In this document: positions 1 to 8,119 of the stretch, piece after piece | How positions within the stretch are numbered: the first letter of the stretch is position 1 | Layout of the letters: every line of letters starts with the position of its first letter | Program-made: the position numbers and the translations under genes | The notes under the pieces: generated by a model | Database searches by the model: none | What the model saw: the letters and a program-made list of their open reading frames with translations, nothing else | Told to the model about the DNA's origin: nothing | From: Pseudomonas californiensis | GTDB taxonomy: Bacteria > Pseudomonadota > Gammaproteobacteria > Pseudomonadales > Pseudomonadaceae | Direction: 5' to 3' | Length of the DNA stretch: 64,000 nucleotides | Assembly (NCBI RefSeq): GCF_021147775.1 | Contig: NZ_JAGTPK010000002.1 | Location: 1-64,000 of the forward strand

Positions 1-1
1 A

Positions 2-211
2 GTACGCAGCCCGCAAAGCAACGGCATGGCAGAGAGCTTTGTGAAGACGATCAAGCGAGATTACGTGGCGCACATGCCCAAGCCGGATCGAGAAACAGCA
101 TTGCGCAATCTGACGATTGCCTTCGAGCATTACAACGAGCAGCATCCGCACAGCGCTTTGAAATACCGGTCGCCAAGAGAATTTAGGCGCTTGGCAGCAG
201 CATCAATTTAA
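2..211 (+). CDS. IS3-family transposase OrfB, C-terminal fragment
   Basis: This is the last part of an IS3-type transposase (rve/DDE integrase core) running in from the left edge. The reading frame is open from base 2. The stretch [16 protein letters not shown] carries the final catalytic glutamate of the DDE triad in the usual MAESFxxxxKRD context, and the protein ends in the usual [11 protein letters not shown] pattern. About 69 codons are present; the full protein would be roughly 280 residues. The stop lies about 40 bp inside a probable terminal inverted repeat, so the element ends near base 248. It lies tail to tail with the truncated conjugation gene that follows. Family call is firm; the exact IS name is not known to me. 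Confidence 0.85.
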   Translation, partial: VRSPQSNGMAESFVKTIKRDYVAHMPKPDRETALRNLTIAFEHYNEQHPHSALKYRSPREFRRLAAASI

Positions 212-1647
212 CGGGGAGTTGGTGTCCGGTTTTGTAGGGGCAAGTCCACGTACACGGCAGCAAAGGCTTCGCCATACAGTTTGTTGACCCACTCTCGAAT
301 GTCGCTGGCCCCACCACTGAGAATTGAGGTCAGTGCGCTATTACCACTGTTGTTAGTGACCCCGAAGGCACTGCCGCCCGAACTGATGACGCTGCTGTTG
401 TTCTGTTCATTCCCGAGCAGGGCGGCGACGCCAGCACCGGCGGCAGTGATCAGAGTCTGACTGCCCAAGTACTGCTGAGCATTCGAGCGACGCTCGCCGG
501 CAATGCAAGGAATGCCATACGGATCGGAGAGGTAACCGAGTCCACCGCGGATCTTGTCGGTGTTTGAGCTCTGGGTGGTGGAGGCATTGCGGCTGGAGAC
601 CGTCTTTGGCTGAGGCACCGTGCGGATGGTGCCATCCGTAAACACAAAGGTGATCGACTCGACCTGTCCGCGTACGCAAGACAAGGTCCAGTCACCGGAG
701 GCTGTGCCGCTCATCACGGCCCCTGCGACGTCCGGCAGGTAGATGCCGTTGGCCGTTAGGTTCTCGGGGCCGACCAGCACCTTGAAGGGATAGGGATCAT
801 TCACGGTGCCGTCCACAGGGACTCGGCCGATCAGCGCGGTCATGGCGACCGAGCCCATCAATGTCGCATTTTCGGGAATGGTGTAGACAGGCTTCGCACC
901 TTCGGTACGATCACCGGATCGCGTCAGGTCACGCTCACCCTTGGTGACCTCGCGTAACTGCTTTTGGCTGCGGTCGATGGCATTGTCCTTCAAACCCTCT
1001 AGTGAGTTGAAGGCAGTAGGCAGACTTTGGGCAGATTCGGTTTTGGTTTTGCTCTGTGCGTCGGTGGGCAGAGCATCCGAGGGCTCAATCCACTGCAGTG
1101 CATCATTGGCAGAGTGCTGCCCTTCGAACTGAGCGCTGTCGTCCGGCTCAAGCCCCAGTCCGATCGGCATATCCTTGCCTTTGCCGGTCAGCCCCGACAA
1201 CTGTTCCTGCAATTGCGTCAGCAGGCCGCGAGCCTGACGACTGTCTTGTTCTGCTTTTAGTCGGGCCTCGTTGGCTTGTCGACGGCCTTCGTCGACCTGC
1301 TGGGTCACGCTGCCAAGCGCCGTCTGAATACGCGAATCAACACTGTTTTCCCGCTCACGTAGACGGCTGTTTTCCGTCTGCAGCGAATCGTTGTGCTTCT
1401 TCAAACCTAGCATGTCGCTGCGCATGGCCTTCACTTGGCCTACCAAGGTGGCGACAGTGTCGCGTGGGGTATCACCCGCAATGCCGAGCGACTTGGCTTG
1501 CTCGGCAGATAATTGAATATCGCCCTGATCAACTGGGTGCTCTGGAGAAGGCGTGCTGCCTCCCGCGACCCAGCTTTTCATGATGATCAGTACCACGGCC
1601 AGCAGCGCAGCCGGTACCAGCCATTTGAGCAAGGCGTTAGCCTTCAT
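208..1647 (-). pseudogene. ICE protein PFL_4705 family (TIGR03752; VirB10/TraB-like), 3' end cut off by IS
   Basis: Inner-membrane to periplasm-spanning scaffold of the ICE type IV secretion system, comparable to VirB10/TraB. The start at 1647 (MKANALLKWL) has a GAGGTG ribosome site; an upstream in-frame start at 1665 is less likely. Residues about 5-28 form one membrane anchor, followed by a coiled-coil rich in K/E/Q (about 60-150), then a beta-rich domain with a NATLMGSVAMTALIGRVP segment typical of this family. The reading frame enters the IS end at about base 248 and picks up twelve or so foreign residues ([12 protein letters not shown]) before stopping. I infer that the conserved C-terminal strand after AAVYV is lost. 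The neighbouring PFL_4704 gene overlaps the start. Transfer may be impaired if no second copy exists. Confidence 0.8.
221..248 (+). repeat. Right terminal inverted repeat of the IS3-family element
   Basis: Read on the minus strand from base 248, the sequence starts TGGACTTGCCCCTACAAAAC, with the 5'-TG start and C/A pattern of IS3-family ends. It lies just past the transposase stop. The PFL_4705 reading frame loses its family-like sequence exactly here (after AAVYV), which fits an insertion border at 248/249. The left end is outside the window, so the repeat pair could not be matched. Confidence 0.6.
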
Positions 1648-2449
1648 CGTCAGCACCTCGCGCAACGGGCGGAAGCATCACGGCGTGTTCGAGGCCGGCA
1701 CCGCGAGTGATGAGGTAGGCAATCGTGGTGTCTTCCGCACTGCCGACCGGCCCGAGGAAAGCATGCTGGAAGGTCGCGGCGAACAGCTTTGCCTGAAGCT
1801 GACGCGGATCTAGTTGCACCATCGCCGTACCTCGATTGCGCAACTTCACGGCCGTCGCCCAATAGTCACCGAGCCGCCAGGCGGCGATGGGTGTGCTGGA
1901 CACGTTTTCAGTCGGCAGTAGGGTTGGAAGTTCGGTATGCAGCTTGAGCGGAGTGCGGCGTACACCGGGCAGAGACTCCACAGTGCGCAGCGGCGCGTAC
2001 AGGCACTGTGCGGCGTAGCGCGTCAAAGCGACCGGGATCGGTGTACGTTCTGGAACCGGGACGGTGTTGGGTTCAGCCTCGGTAGTTTGCACCTGAGCAT
2101 TCTTAAGAATACGCACAGGCTCCAGCGGTTGATCACCGGGAGTGGCCGCGATATCCAGAAGGATGATCTCGCCCGTCGTGACTGATTGCAGTTGCAGTCG
2201 GGTCGGGGCAATGGCTTCCGACGCGCGCAGGTACAGTGTGCCTCCGGTGGATTGCACGCGCAGCTTGCCCGTCAGGGTTGAGGGGACGCCAACTCGCACA
2301 TCCTCATCGACAAAGACCACCCGCTCCTGATTGATCACCAGTGGGACCGCGAGGGGGAGGCGTTCCCAATGCATCAGCTCGACGGCCTGCGCTGCAGCTC
2401 CCCATAGCATCAGTGCGACGGGGAGTCCCAGGTTCGACATCCGCTTCAT
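1637..2449 (-). CDS. ICE protein PFL_4704 family (TIGR03749; VirB9/TraK-like)
   Basis: Secreted component of the conjugative pore, probably the VirB9/TraK-like partner of the PFL_4705 scaffold. The start at 2449 follows a GGAGG site six bases upstream. A signal peptide is visible (MKRMSNLGLPVALMLWGAAAQA), then a beta-rich body of about 250 residues with the segment VVFVDEDVRVGVP near the N-terminus and an IAAWRLGDYWATAVKLRN segment that typifies the family. The gene overlaps its neighbours on both sides, so it is cotranslated in the transfer operon. The role is assigned by family and position; the mechanism is inferred. Confidence 0.85.
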   Translation of the reverse strand: MKRMSNLGLPVALMLWGAAAQAVELMHWERLPLAVPLVINQERVVFVDEDVRVGVPSTLTGKLRVQSTGGTLYLRASEAIAPTRLQLQSVTTGEIILLDIAATPGDQPLEPVRILKNAQVQTTEAEPNTVPVPERTPIPVALTRYAAQCLYAPLRTVESLPGVRRTPLKLHTELPTLLPTENVSSTPIAAWRLGDYWATAVKLRNRGTAMVQLDPRQLQAKLFAATFQHAFLGPVGSAEDTTIAYLITRGAGLEHAVMLPPVARGADDEG

Positions 2450-3087
2450 GGCTCACCTCCAGGCAGGGAGATTTTTTGCGGCGTGCCTTGATAACAATCC
2501 AGTGCCAGCCCCCACTTGTTGCGTTCGGGATCCTGGTCGAAACGCACTACGCGTAATGGATAACGCACCACCACCCGTTTCACCGGTTCGGCGGCGTAAT
2601 ATTCATCGGCATTGAGGTCGAGTTTGACCAACCAGCTGTCGCGATCGAGTTGCTTCACCCTGAGTTCCGGATCTTCGCTATAGCCTCGGCCCAGAATTTC
2701 GTAGACGCCACGCACCCGCTGGCGCAGTTCACCAGCGGCCTTGCGGTACTCGTAGTCGCCGTCGAGGAAGGCCTTGCAGGCGGGTGTCAGGTAGGACTGC
2801 AAGCCATAGATGGCGCGGCGATAATCCTGCTCGCCATCCGAGGGCCAGCGGTTGAGTTGACCAAAGATGTAGAGGGCAAAGGCATACACATTCTCTGAGG
2901 GAATATCCCACCACTTACGAGTACTGCCTGAGCGCAGATCCGGTGGCACATGTACGGTCAGATCGGTCGGTGCCGAGCGCCAGCCGTACCAGAGCCCGGC
3001 ACAGACTAGAGCAAGGATAATTACCGCCAGACGCAGGCTGAATATATGGGCCTGTTGGGCATCGACCTTGTTCCGAAATCGACTCAT
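2446..3087 (-). CDS. ICE protein PFL_4703 family (TIGR03746; VirB8/TraE-like)
   Basis: Bitopic inner-membrane protein of 213 residues in the conjugation apparatus. I chose the ATG at 3087 (MSRFRNKVDAQQAHIFSLR). A longer open frame to 3393 reads through the upstream gene in another frame and has low-complexity, unlikely sequence. Residues about 17-40 form the single membrane helix (LAVIILALVCAGLWYGW), followed by a periplasmic domain with the WWDIPSENVYAFALYIFGQL motif. It overlaps PFL_4704 (ATGA) and the TIGR03750 gene. Assignment rests on family pattern and fixed gene order. Confidence 0.85.
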   Translation of the reverse strand: MSRFRNKVDAQQAHIFSLRLAVIILALVCAGLWYGWRSAPTDLTVHVPPDLRSGSTRKWWDIPSENVYAFALYIFGQLNRWPSDGEQDYRRAIYGLQSYLTPACKAFLDGDYEYRKAAGELRQRVRGVYEILGRGYSEDPELRVKQLDRDSWLVKLDLNADEYYAAEPVKRVVVRYPLRVVRFDQDPERNKWGLALDCYQGTPQKISLPGGEP

Positions 3088-3497
3088 GGTTGCCACCGGG
3101 ACAGGGCAGGGCGTAGTCGACGCGAACGGCGAACCGCCCAGGCGCCGGAGTGCAGGATCAAACTTCCGCGCCCCAGGCGCCAGCGGCTGGCGAGTATCCA
3201 TTCGAGCTTGCGGTACAACCACGTCTCGGGACGAGCCCGTTTGGCCCGACGTAGTAGCGTGCCCCCGACCAATAACACCACTGTAATGCCTGCGATCATG
3301 CTGGTCGGCGCCACGGCAATCGAGGCGGTGACGATCGCCAGAGGAATGCCCAGAAGCAGGCCAATGACGGCGCCGGCGCCGAGGGCTACCCACATCTCAT
3401 CATTGGTTAAACCGCGCAATACGGCAGGATCACGATTGAGTCGCTCTGGCAGAAAGACCAAAGTGCCGTCGGCAAGACGTTCGATAGCGTCGTTCAT
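3084..3497 (-). CDS. Conjugative transfer region protein TIGR03750 family (VirB3-like)
   Basis: Small membrane protein of 137 residues. It has two adjacent transmembrane segments at about 36-80 (ALGAGAVIGLLLGIPLAIVT and MIAGITVVLLVGGTLL) and begins with FLPERLNRDPAVLRGLTNDE, typical of the TIGR03750 family; the later WLYRKLEW segment is also usual. Size and topology suggest a VirB3/TraL-like role in anchoring the transfer ATPase, which is inference. It overlaps PFL_4703 at its 3' end and is seven bases from the PFL_4702 gene upstream. Confidence 0.82.
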   Translation of the reverse strand: MNDAIERLADGTLVFLPERLNRDPAVLRGLTNDEMWVALGAGAVIGLLLGIPLAIVTASIAVAPTSMIAGITVVLLVGGTLLRRAKRARPETWLYRKLEWILASRWRLGRGSLILHSGAWAVRRSRRLRPALSRWQP

Positions 3498-3504
3498 ACC
3501 AACC

Positions 3505-3876
3505 TCACAGAATCGCGGCAGCCTTGGTGAGGAACCAGATGATGATCACCACCAACAGGGCGCCGATACCCACTACCGCGCCGAGGTCTTTCCAGGTCTT
3601 GCGCTGGTTTTGGACGTCGGCAAATACGGTCAGGGAATGCCAAGCCACGCCGAGAAACGCGAGCAGGGCAATCAGTAGGCCGAGCAGAATGCCGCCGTCG
3701 TAGGCGTAGTTTTTGATCGTCTCGATCAATCCGGAACCTTCACCACGTGAAGGAGCTTCCATGGTCGGTAGCTCGGCAAAAGCTAGGCCTGGACCAAGCA
3801 CAAGCAGCAGACCGATCAAGCGTTGGCTTGCGCGATCACGCAGGTTGTTTTTAAGGGGGACAAGGCACTTGAGCAT
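3505..3876 (-). CDS. ICE membrane protein PFL_4702 family (TIGR03745; pilin-like)
   Basis: Short (123 residue) membrane protein of the ICE transfer system. The start at 3876 (MLKCLVPLKNN) is preferred over a longer frame to 4059, which overlaps the next gene with unlikely sequence. A cleavable signal peptide ends at LAFAELP, and two hydrophobic stretches (ILLGLLIALLAFLGVAWHSL and VVGIGALLVVIIIWFLTKAAAIL) follow. That arrangement resembles VirB2/TraA-type pilins, so a pilus or pore subunit is a plausible role, but this is inference. It lies in the conserved order PFL_4701-4702-TIGR03750-4703. Confidence 0.8.
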   Translation of the reverse strand: MLKCLVPLKNNLRDRASQRLIGLLLVLGPGLAFAELPTMEAPSRGEGSGLIETIKNYAYDGGILLGLLIALLAFLGVAWHSLTVFADVQNQRKTWKDLGAVVGIGALLVVIIIWFLTKAAAIL

Positions 3877-3893
3877 AATGGCGATCTCCGGTG

Positions 3894-4133
3894 TTAGGAC
3901 AGGGTGAAGAACATCAAAATCAGCAAGGTGAGCAGTGCACGCGCGGCGCTGCCGCCCAAGGCACCAAAGCGCACGCTTCCTGTCGCCCAGCCCCGGTAAG
4001 CCGCCCACATCACCCAGGCACACCACAGCAAAGCCAGGACGAGAACCAAGGACAGCCACAGTGTCGAGCTGCCCTGTGCCGAGAAGCCGGAAGCGTTTTG
4101 AAAGGCGGCGGTCTGGGCGTCAGTCATGCTCAT
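3894..4133 (-). CDS. ICE protein PFL_4701 family (TIGR03758, DUF3262)
   Basis: Tiny membrane protein (79 residues) with two hydrophobic helices: LWLSLVLVLALLWCAWVMW near residues 24-44 and ALLTLLILMFFTLS at the C-terminus, separated by a short basic loop (AAYRGWATGSVRFG). This matches the TIGR03758/DUF3262 family of PFL-type ICEs. It overlaps the end of the RAQPRD gene by four bases. The function within the transfer apparatus is unknown to me beyond membership of the conserved block. Confidence 0.8.
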   Translation of the reverse strand: MSMTDAQTAAFQNASGFSAQGSSTLWLSLVLVLALLWCAWVMWAAYRGWATGSVRFGALGGSAARALLTLLILMFFTLS

Positions 4134-4465
4134 GGCGAAGGCTCCGCATGCGGAGTGTCGAGGCGGTAATTGCCCACCAGTTCAGCGGGATCACGGGGTT
4201 GGGCGCGGGAGGGGGACAAATAGCCCTGTACACCTTGACGAATGCGCTGGATGTCATGAATTAGACGGGGATAGTCGAAGCGATAGCGTTCGTTTGGTTC
4301 AGAGGTCCTGGCTACCTTAGCCCGGGCTGCAAGGCGCTCGATAGTGTCGAGCTGCTGCTGAACTAGGCTGAGCTGTTCGTGCTCATGAGCTGATGCGGCA
4401 TAGCAGCTGCCGTGAAAGATAGCCAGTGAAAGGAGTAAAAAACAGTGAACGGCAGTAGTCGACAT
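4130..4465 (-). CDS. ICE protein, RAQPRD family (TIGR01690)
   Basis: Secreted protein of 111 residues named after its own motif, which is visible here as SRAQPRDPAELVGNYR near residue 88. It has an N-terminal signal peptide (FLLLSLAIFHGSCYAA) and a short alpha-helical mature part (EHEQLSLVQQQLDTIERLAARA). It is the first gene of the left conjugation block. The yersiniabactin cluster has separated it from the PFL_4697 and TraD genes, which I would expect close by in related ICEs. Biochemical role unknown. Confidence 0.85.
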   Translation of the reverse strand: MSTTAVHCFLLLSLAIFHGSCYAASAHEHEQLSLVQQQLDTIERLAARAKVARTSEPNERYRFDYPRLIHDIQRIRQGVQGYLSPSRAQPRDPAELVGNYRLDTPHAEPSP

Positions 4466-4820
4466 AATGTTGCCCCATATTTAGATGGGGCCAGAGTAAA
4501 GTTGAAGTTCGGATTATTAAGTACTAAATGCGAGAAGGGGTGTATCGCTTTTATGGGGCATATCGATAGAGGCCCTGCAGGAATTTGGAGTGCTCGAAGA
4601 GCGTTCCTTCGGGCTCGGCCTTAGATTTGCACGCAGTATTATCGTAAATACGCCCCAGTTCTGCTCCTGTCACAGGTGATTCGCTTATCATCTATAACCG
4701 GCCGTTGAAAATATACTTCAGCTCTTCGGCATAACTGAGGTGTCAACATCCCTGCTGCTGGAGTACAAAATGTGGTCTTTCAGGACGGTGATTTTTGAGC
4801 CCCCCAACAACCACCTTTGG
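4466..4820. other. Non-coding junction between conjugation block and yersiniabactin cluster
   Basis: No convincing gene. An inverted repeat GCCCCAT (4472-4478) / ATGGGGC (4485-4491) lies directly upstream of the RAQPRD gene, with another ATGGGGC copy near 4553. This could be an operator or leader hairpin for the left transfer block. No IS end, tRNA or clear terminator was found to explain how the siderophore cluster entered here. Confidence 0.5.
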
Positions 4821-6206
4821 TCATTCCCTGGTTGCTTCGTTCTGCAAAGCCTCGCGCATAGTTTGCATCTTCAGATCGCTTTCCCGATATTCGCTTTCCG
4901 GCTCTGACTCGCTGACCAGCCCGCACCCTGCGAACAGTGTGGCTCTGCTGTTTGTCAGCAGTGCCGAGCGCAGGGCGACGGCAAATTCACCGTTGCCCTG
5001 ATCGTCCAGCCAGCCAACCGGAGCGGCATACCAGCCCCTGTCCAGTTGCTCGTGGGTGCGTATGTAATCGAGTGCCGCAGCACGAGGCAGACCGCCAACC
5101 GCCGGCGTCGGATGCAGACTGTGCACTACGCTGAGCAGGCTTGCTCCAGGGGCAAGGGTGCCATGAATCGGAGTCAGCAAATGCTGGATGCGCGGCAGCT
5201 TGAGCAGCAGGGGCTTGGCCGGGATTTGCAGAACCATGCAATACCGGTCTAGGGATTCCCTGATGCTGGCGACCACCATCGCATGCTCGCTGTTGTCTTT
5301 TTGGCTGCTAAGCAGTTGCTTGCCTAGACGTGCATCGTCAACGCTACTTTTTCCGCGCGGTGCGGTGCCTGCCAGGGCCATGGTCTGTAAACGATTACCT
5401 TGCACGGTCAGCAGGCATTCGGGCGAAGCGCCGACGAAGCAACTGCGGCCACGAGCGAATGCGAACAGGTACGCACCGGGCTGCTTGCGATTCAGGTGTT
5501 GTATCACTGCCTGCAGGGGCTTCGAAGCAGGCACATTCTGCGATCGGGCCAACACCACTTTTTCCAGACCTCCGCGTTTGATTCGGGTTACTGCATGCGC
5601 CACATCTTGTTTCCAGAGATGTGCCATGGAAAGGCGCACAAACTGATCGTTTTCCGTAGGTGCATTGGGTAGAGGGCGGGCGAGGATGGCCCCCCATTCG
5701 CTTGCAAGCATCTCGGCCAGTTTTTTGCACTGGCTGCGCTGCTCGACCAGTACATTGACTATCAACAGCGTCTGGCCTTCGCGTCCGTGGAGTTCGAAGC
5801 GCGGCAGGGTCAGGGCTGCATCGGGAAAGTCGCACCACAACCTTGATCGGGGTTGCTCACGATCAAAGGCGAAGCCGCCTAACAGTGTCGGACGATGTTC
5901 GCCGTGAATTACGGCAGTCGCCGTCATGTTCTGCCAGCGGTCTTCAAGCATCCGCCAGCTGTCCGCAGGCTCAGCGTTGAATTCATGGGCCAGGCCGAAG
6001 CCGATACGGTATTGCCCTTTTGCCTGAACATGCCACAGACAAGCGGGTTGAACCTGCTCTCGATTGGCCGAGAATAACGTGTGCGGCTCGACCTCCGGTG
6101 AGGGGGTGGAGAACGAAGCCAGTATCTGTGGCTGGCATGCGCTGACCCGAGCCTGAGCGTTTTGCAGGCATTCTGTCAGGTCGCTGAACGATGGCAGTCG
6201 GCTCAT
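4821..6206 (-). CDS. pchA: Isochorismate synthase (salicylate arm of yersiniabactin synthesis)
   Basis: Converts chorismate to isochorismate, the first step toward salicylate. The 461-residue protein has the chorismate-binding fold in its C-terminal half. Visible blocks are GGLEKVVLARSQNV, GTAPRGKSSVDDARLG (about 290), KDNSEHAMVV and TPAVGGLPRAAAL, followed by RGWYAAPVGWLDDQGNGEFAVALRSA. Its start overlaps the pchB stop (ATGA), so the two are translationally coupled. It is the last gene of the biosynthetic operon. Yersinia uses the single enzyme YbtS for this; the two-gene PchA/PchB solution is known from pyochelin loci and from P. syringae yersiniabactin loci. No clear T-rich terminator follows. 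Confidence 0.9.
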   Translation of the reverse strand: MSRLPSFSDLTECLQNAQARVSACQPQILASFSTPSPEVEPHTLFSANREQVQPACLWHVQAKGQYRIGFGLAHEFNAEPADSWRMLEDRWQNMTATAVIHGEHRPTLLGGFAFDREQPRSRLWCDFPDAALTLPRFELHGREGQTLLIVNVLVEQRSQCKKLAEMLASEWGAILARPLPNAPTENDQFVRLSMAHLWKQDVAHAVTRIKRGGLEKVVLARSQNVPASKPLQAVIQHLNRKQPGAYLFAFARGRSCFVGASPECLLTVQGNRLQTMALAGTAPRGKSSVDDARLGKQLLSSQKDNSEHAMVVASIRESLDRYCMVLQIPAKPLLLKLPRIQHLLTPIHGTLAPGASLLSVVHSLHPTPAVGGLPRAAALDYIRTHEQLDRGWYAAPVGWLDDQGNGEFAVALRSALLTNSRATLFAGCGLVSESEPESEYRESDLKMQTMREALQNEATRE

Positions 6207-6523
6207 GACTCATTCTCCGGGTGCAGCGCTCGCCAATGCGTGATTTGCTGGTTGATGAACCAGTGGATCAAGTCTTTGAAGAAGTCCTCCGTTTCATCGA
6301 CCGGCAAGCCCGCATCGCCAGCCCATTGACGCCGCTCTTCGAGCATTGCGCGTACCCGCTCGGGTGCCGGAATGGCTTGCTGGCTGGCCTTGAAGCGGGT
6401 AGCCGCCTTTACATAGGTCAGGCGCCGGGCAAGGACTTGCACAATCTGCCGGTCGAGCTCATCAATGCCCTGGCGTATGTCGCCGAGGTTTTCGCACTCA
6501 GGTGCAGACTTCACAACACTCAT
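6203..6523 (-). CDS. pchB: Isochorismate pyruvate lyase
   Basis: Splits isochorismate into salicylate and pyruvate. The protein is 106 residues, close to the roughly 100 of PchB, with the all-helical chorismate mutase type II (AroQ) fold. ENLGDIRQGIDELDRQIVQVLARRLTYV is split over helix 1, with the basic arginines of the active site (DIRQGID, ARR), followed by AIPAPERVRAMLEERR. It sits 15 bp after ybtE and overlaps pchA. Salicylate made here starts the siderophore chain. Confidence 0.92.
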   Translation of the reverse strand: MSVVKSAPECENLGDIRQGIDELDRQIVQVLARRLTYVKAATRFKASQQAIPAPERVRAMLEERRQWAGDAGLPVDETEDFFKDLIHWFINQQITHWRALHPENES

Positions 6524-6538
6524 GGGTTACTCCCGGGT

Positions 6539-8107
6539 TCACTGGGCCAGAACGGCCAGTTGGCGTTTGTCGATCTTGCCCACGGCGGTCAGCGGCCATG
6601 CCGCAAGCCACTCGAACTGATCGGGCAGCTTGTCTTCCCCCAACCCCTGCAGGCGCAGCTGGTCGCGAATGTAGTGGGCGGCACCTGCCGGCTGGTTGCC
6701 GAGAATGAACGCGCAGATGCGCTCGCCCAACAGCGGGTCCGGTACGGCCACTACCACGGCAGAGTCAATGTCGGGCAAAGCAGTGAGATGATTTTCGATG
6801 TGTGCCGCGGAGATCTTTTCACCGCTGCGCTGGATCTGTTCCTTGATGCGTCCTTCGACGATCAGGTTGCCTTCCGGCGTCCAGCGCGCAAGGTCACCGC
6901 TGCGGTAATAGCCGTCGTGGGTGAAACTGCGCGCGTTGTGCTCTGCCGCCTGGTAATAGCCGGTAATGGTGTAGGGGCCGCGGGTCAGCAGCTCACCGGT
7001 CTGGCCGGAGGCAACCTCGTTCATGTCGGTGTCGACCAGACGAACCTCGTCGAACGGCGACAGTGGCCGTCCTTGCGTGTTGAGCACGATCTCCAGCGGG
7101 TCGTCCGGACGGGTGTAGCACAGCAGGCCCTCGGCCATGCCGAATACCTGCTGCACGCGGCAATCCAGCGCTTCGAGCACGTGTGTGGCGAGCGCCGGGT
7201 CCAGTCGCGAGCCACCGACCTGCAGCAGCTTCAGGCTGGACAGGTCACTGTCTTCCCAGTCGCGCCCCTGAGCCCAGAGTTGCGCCAGTGGCGGAACCAG
7301 CGCCACATGGGTGACGCCTTCACGTTCAATCAACGGCATGGCCGCATCACAACTGGCGCTGTCGCCCAGCACCACGGTCGCACCTGCGGCCAGGCTGCCG
7401 AGCAGGCCGGGGCAGGCGAGGGTGAAATTGTGTGCGGCAGGCAATACCGCCAGGTAGACGCTGTCGTTGTCCAGTTCGCAGAGTCTGGCTGAATGGGAAA
7501 AATTGTAGGTGTAGTCGGCATGGCTGCGCGGTATCAGTTTCGGGGTGCCGGTGGTGCCCCCTGAAAGCAGCAGCAAGGCCATACCGCGCGGGTCTGCCAG
7601 CGGGTCGGCCGGGCAGGGGCCGTCCAGCGCCGACAGCGCTTTGAAAGGCCCTGGCTCGCCGTCGACGATGACATGCGTCAGTGACGGCTGGTGCTCGATA
7701 ATCCTGGCGGCCATGTCGCGGAAATCGAAGTCCCGAAGACGCTCAGGGATCAGGTAGGCTACCGGTTCGGCCAGCCGGCAAAGTGCTGCAATGTCTTCTG
7801 CACGCTGGGTAGGCATGGCCAGCACCGGCACCGCGCCGATGCGCATCACGGCAAACAATGCGCAGACAAAACCGACGCCGTTCGGCAGTTGCAGCATGAC
7901 CCGGTCGCCGGCCGTGATGCCCAGCTGCGCAAGGCCCCCCGCCAGGCGATCAACCCGCAGGTCCAGTTGCGTGTAACTCATGCGTACTGTGCCGCAGACC
8001 AGCGCGGTATGTGCGCCGTGCTGGCTCGCCCATCGGCGCAGGCGTTGAGGCAGGGTCTGGTCGGCGAAGGGCTGTAGCGGGTCGTGAAAGGTATGTTCGG
8101 TATGCAT
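6539..8107 (-). CDS. ybtE: Salicyl-AMP ligase (yersiniabactin Irp5/YbtE)
   Basis: Activates salicylate as its adenylate and loads it on the aryl carrier domain of Irp2. The 522-residue stand-alone adenylation enzyme shows the ATP-binding core LLLSGGTTGTPKLIPRSHADY (split here around residues 184-203), the QVFGMAEGL block, the YRSGDLARW block, GRIKEQIQRSGEKISAAHIE, and the catalytic lysine region TAVGKIDKRQL at the C-terminus. AHNFTLACPG is typical of aryl-acid ligases (EntE/DhbE/YbtE group). It is 12 bp after irp4 and 15 bp before pchB. Confidence 0.92.
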   Translation of the reverse strand: MHTEHTFHDPLQPFADQTLPQRLRRWASQHGAHTALVCGTVRMSYTQLDLRVDRLAGGLAQLGITAGDRVMLQLPNGVGFVCALFAVMRIGAVPVLAMPTQRAEDIAALCRLAEPVAYLIPERLRDFDFRDMAARIIEHQPSLTHVIVDGEPGPFKALSALDGPCPADPLADPRGMALLLLSGGTTGTPKLIPRSHADYTYNFSHSARLCELDNDSVYLAVLPAAHNFTLACPGLLGSLAAGATVVLGDSASCDAAMPLIEREGVTHVALVPPLAQLWAQGRDWEDSDLSSLKLLQVGGSRLDPALATHVLEALDCRVQQVFGMAEGLLCYTRPDDPLEIVLNTQGRPLSPFDEVRLVDTDMNEVASGQTGELLTRGPYTITGYYQAAEHNARSFTHDGYYRSGDLARWTPEGNLIVEGRIKEQIQRSGEKISAAHIENHLTALPDIDSAVVVAVPDPLLGERICAFILGNQPAGAAHYIRDQLRLQGLGEDKLPDQFEWLAAWPLTAVGKIDKRQLAVLAQ

Positions 8108-8119
8108 GGTCGTTTCCCG

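Noticed and set aside
6221..7492. Long plus-strand open frame (423 codons) opposite ybtE and pchB
   Set aside because: Mirrors the codon bias of the real minus-strand genes; no ribosome site and no recognisable domains.
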